Source: an uncultured Candidatus Saccharibacteria bacterium
Lineage (GTDB): Bacteria; Patescibacteriota; Saccharimonadia; Saccharimonadales; Saccharimonadaceae
Assembly (NCBI GenBank): GCA_937958235.1
Contig: CALFGG010000041.1
Span: 1-9,579 of the forward strand
Length of the DNA: 9,579 bases
Direction of reading: 5' to 3'
The translations under genes were made by a program, and so were the position numbers. Positions within the stretch are counted from its first letter, which is position 1, and each line of letters opens with the position of its first letter. Below, piece by piece: positions 8,109-9,579 of this stretch. The notes under the pieces were generated by a model. It ran no database searches. It saw only the letters and a program-made list of their open reading frames with translations, and was not told where the DNA came from.

Positions 8109-9434
8109 TCAACCGGTGATCGGCGCGACGAGGTCGACCCACACGAGGATGACGGTCATGACGATGAGCACGCCGAAGACCACCTGCCCCACGGGGAGGA
8201 GGCGCGCGGTGTCCACGGGGCCGGGGTCGGGGCGCCCGTGCGCCAGGGCCCAGCGTCGCCGGGCCCCCTCCCAGAGCGCGCCGGCGACGTGGCCGCCGTC
8301 GAGGGGCAGCAGGGGGATGAGGTTGAAGGCGAAGAGCGCCAGGTTGAGGGAGCCGAGCAGCATGAGCATCTGGGCCACGCGGAGCGACAACGGGATGCTC
8401 CCGGTGTCCGCGCCCGTGCCGGCGCTGGAGACCTCCCCCGCGATGCGCCCGACCCCCACCAGGCCGATGACGCCGGTGGCGGAGCGCTCCTCGTGGCCGA
8501 GCCCGGCGGACACGGCGTGGTAGAGGCCCACGGGAAGGGTGACGATCGCCTTGAGCGTGCCGGTCACCGCCTGCCCGATCGTGGAGGGGAGCTCGCCGAC
8601 CGGCATGGGCACCGCCCCGTAGGTGGGGGTGATGCCGACGTAGGGGCGGGCGGTGGTCGTGGGATTGCCGTCCGCGTCGAGCACGGGGTTGCCCTGGGAG
8701 TCGCGGACCTTGCGCTGGACCTCGACGGCGGTGACCGTCAGGGCGACCTCCGCGCCATCTCGCTCGACGACGACGGGCACCGACCGCGTTCCGGACGCGG
8801 CGATGGCGCTCTGCACGTCCTTCCAGGACGAGGTCCGCGCGCCGTCCCAGGAGCGGATCTCGTCGCCCGCCTGGAGGCCGGCCACCGCGGCGGGGGAGGC
8901 GGGGTCGGACTGCCCGCAGGGGGCGTCGGACTCGACGTCGGCGGTCAGGCAGGTGGAGATGGACTTCAGGGTGGTGGTGCTGCCCGGCGCGCCGATGCCG
9001 CCCAGGGCGATGGCCAGCAGGACGATGCCGAGCACGAGGTTGGTGAGGATCCCCCCGGCCATGACGACGAGCTTGCGCGGAACGCTGAGGCGGTAGAAGG
9101 CGCGGTGCTCCTCACCGGGCCCGATCTCGGCCAGGGCGTCCGCGCGGGCATCGGCGACCTGCGAGCCCGGCTTGTCCGGGCGGTCCGCCCTCGCCGGGGG
9201 GATCATGCCGACGAGCTTGACGTAGCCGCCCAGCCAGATCCATTTCACGCCGTACTCGGTCTCCCCCCGGCGCGTGGACCACACGCGGGGGCCGAAGCCG
9301 ATGAAGTACTCGGGGACCTTCACGCCGAAGCGCTTGGCGGGGATCATGTGCCCGAGCTCGTGGAGCGCCACCGAGATGCCGATCCCGATGACGAGGACGA
9401 GGATGCCGAGGGCGTATGCGAGGGCCTGGGTCAT
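8109..9434 (-). CDS. rseP: Site-2 intramembrane zinc metalloprotease, Rip1/RseP family
   Basis: A 441-residue membrane protease that cleaves membrane-bound substrates such as anti-sigma factors inside the bilayer. The first membrane helix (about 8-30) contains the zinc motif HELGH (H25, E26, H29). A second hydrophobic segment follows at about 120-146 (KLVVMAGGILTNLVLGIVLL). A single PDZ domain spans about 155-245, with SPAAVAGLQAGDEIRSWDG as its ligand-binding core. The third zinc-binding segment is NLIPLLPLDGGH at 371-382 (D379), in a helix from about 356. A last membrane span is at about 414-437. All catalytic residues are present and length is normal for Actinobacteria (M. tuberculosis Rip1 is about 400). 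The ATG overlaps the dxr stop as ATGA, giving translational coupling. The dxr-rip1-ispG order is conserved in the phylum; the protease's own role is separate from isoprenoid synthesis. Confidence 0.92.
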   Translation of the reverse strand: MTQALAYALGILVLVIGIGISVALHELGHMIPAKRFGVKVPEYFIGFGPRVWSTRRGETEYGVKWIWLGGYVKLVGMIPPARADRPDKPGSQVADARADALAEIGPGEEHRAFYRLSVPRKLVVMAGGILTNLVLGIVLLAIALGGIGAPGSTTTLKSISTCLTADVESDAPCGQSDPASPAAVAGLQAGDEIRSWDGARTSSWKDVQSAIAASGTRSVPVVVERDGAEVALTVTAVEVQRKVRDSQGNPVLDADGNPTTTARPYVGITPTYGAVPMPVGELPSTIGQAVTGTLKAIVTLPVGLYHAVSAGLGHEERSATGVIGLVGVGRIAGEVSSAGTGADTGSIPLSLRVAQMLMLLGSLNLALFAFNLIPLLPLDGGHVAGALWEGARRRWALAHGRPDPGPVDTARLLPVGQVVFGVLIVMTVILVWVDLVAPITG

Positions 9435-9579
9435 GCGCGCAGTCTGCCACGGGAGGCGATGAGCTCGTCGGCGCGCGCCCGCGCCCAGGCCTCCGCCTGC
9501 GCGACGTCGTCGAGGCTGGGGGCGGCCAGGCCCTCGTGCTCGCCCAGGACGGCGGCGTCGATGGCCACGACGTCGAGCC
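9431..9579 (-). CDS. dxr: 1-deoxy-D-xylulose 5-phosphate reductoisomerase, C-terminal fragment
   Basis: Reading inward from the window edge, the minus strand gives 48 residues, LDVVAIDAAVLGEHEGLAAP then SLDDVAQAEAWARARADELI, ending ASRGRLRA and a TGA at 9431-9433. The short helical tail with SLDDVxxAexWARxRA matches the C-terminal helical domain of actinobacterial Dxr, which makes MEP from DXP in the first committed MEP-pathway step. Catalytic and NADPH-binding parts are outside the window. The assignment leans on gene order (dxr, rip1, ispG as in M. tuberculosis Rv2870c-Rv2868c) as well as the tail pattern. The stop overlaps the rseP start by four bases (ATGA). Confidence 0.7.
   Translation of the reverse strand, partial: LDVVAIDAAVLGEHEGLAAPSLDDVAQAEAWARARADELIASRGRLRA

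Noticed and set aside
7852..8142. N-terminal extension of ispG up to 8142
   Set aside because: The extension is Arg-rich with no family similarity and overlaps the rseP stop. The GTG at 7851 has a ribosome binding site and gives the family's normal N-terminus.
8116..9096. Plus-strand open frames opposite rseP
   Set aside because: They are shadow frames of a well-supported gene and show Ser/Pro/Arg/Thr-rich composition without motifs.

Overview
The window is two unrelated genomes joined end to end. Positions 1 to about 6450 are AT-rich and carry compact genes with short spacers and pyrimidine-rich codons. Their content (Dus, a GT4 glycosyltransferase, SmpB, exonuclease III, a lactate dehydrogenase, and a DUF2207 protein with a glycine-rich tail) suggests a reduced, fermentative bacterium of the Candidate Phyla Radiation. 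Saccharibacteria (TM7) is the best guess, partly because of what it is joined to. Positions from about 6480 to 9579 are very GC-rich and carry the dxr - rip1/rseP - ispG - GNAT (DUF4081) order known from high-GC Actinobacteria, in the style of Actinomyces or Schaalia. Both assignments are inferences from gene content and composition, not from a marker gene or a search.

Left part: a minus-strand pair (GT4 glycosyltransferase, then dus cut by the window edge) is transcribed away from a plus-strand series: smpB, xth, a degenerate NAD(P)HX-dehydratase-like gene, ldh, and a DUF2207 membrane protein. smpB, xth and the NnrD-like gene are closely spaced and probably one operon. ldh and the DUF2207 gene each have their own promoter. 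Three genes (GT4, smpB, DUF2207) have an extended -10 box only 6-7 bases before the ATG, which predicts leaderless or nearly leaderless mRNAs.

Right part: all genes are on the minus strand. In transcription order they are the dxr C-terminus (ATGA overlap with the next gene), the site-2 protease rip1/rseP, a 257-base gap holding a possible rhomboid-like remnant, ispG, and the first 57 or so codons of a DUF4081-type GNAT gene. dxr and ispG are two steps of the non-mevalonate isoprenoid pathway.

The junction lies at about 6451-6478, inside a glycine-codon repeat (GGC/GGT/GGG) that ends the DUF2207 gene and happens to resemble GC-rich actinobacterial sequence. Both flanking genes are cut there, in convergent orientation. 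The simplest explanation is an assembly or amplification chimera between an epibiont and its actinobacterial host. I found no integrase, repeat, attachment site or other mobile machinery that would support real integration. I found no defence system, CRISPR array, RNA gene or other undescribed multi-gene system. The most informative points are the chimera, the leaderless promoter pattern and the NnrD-like protein that has lost its catalytic motif.
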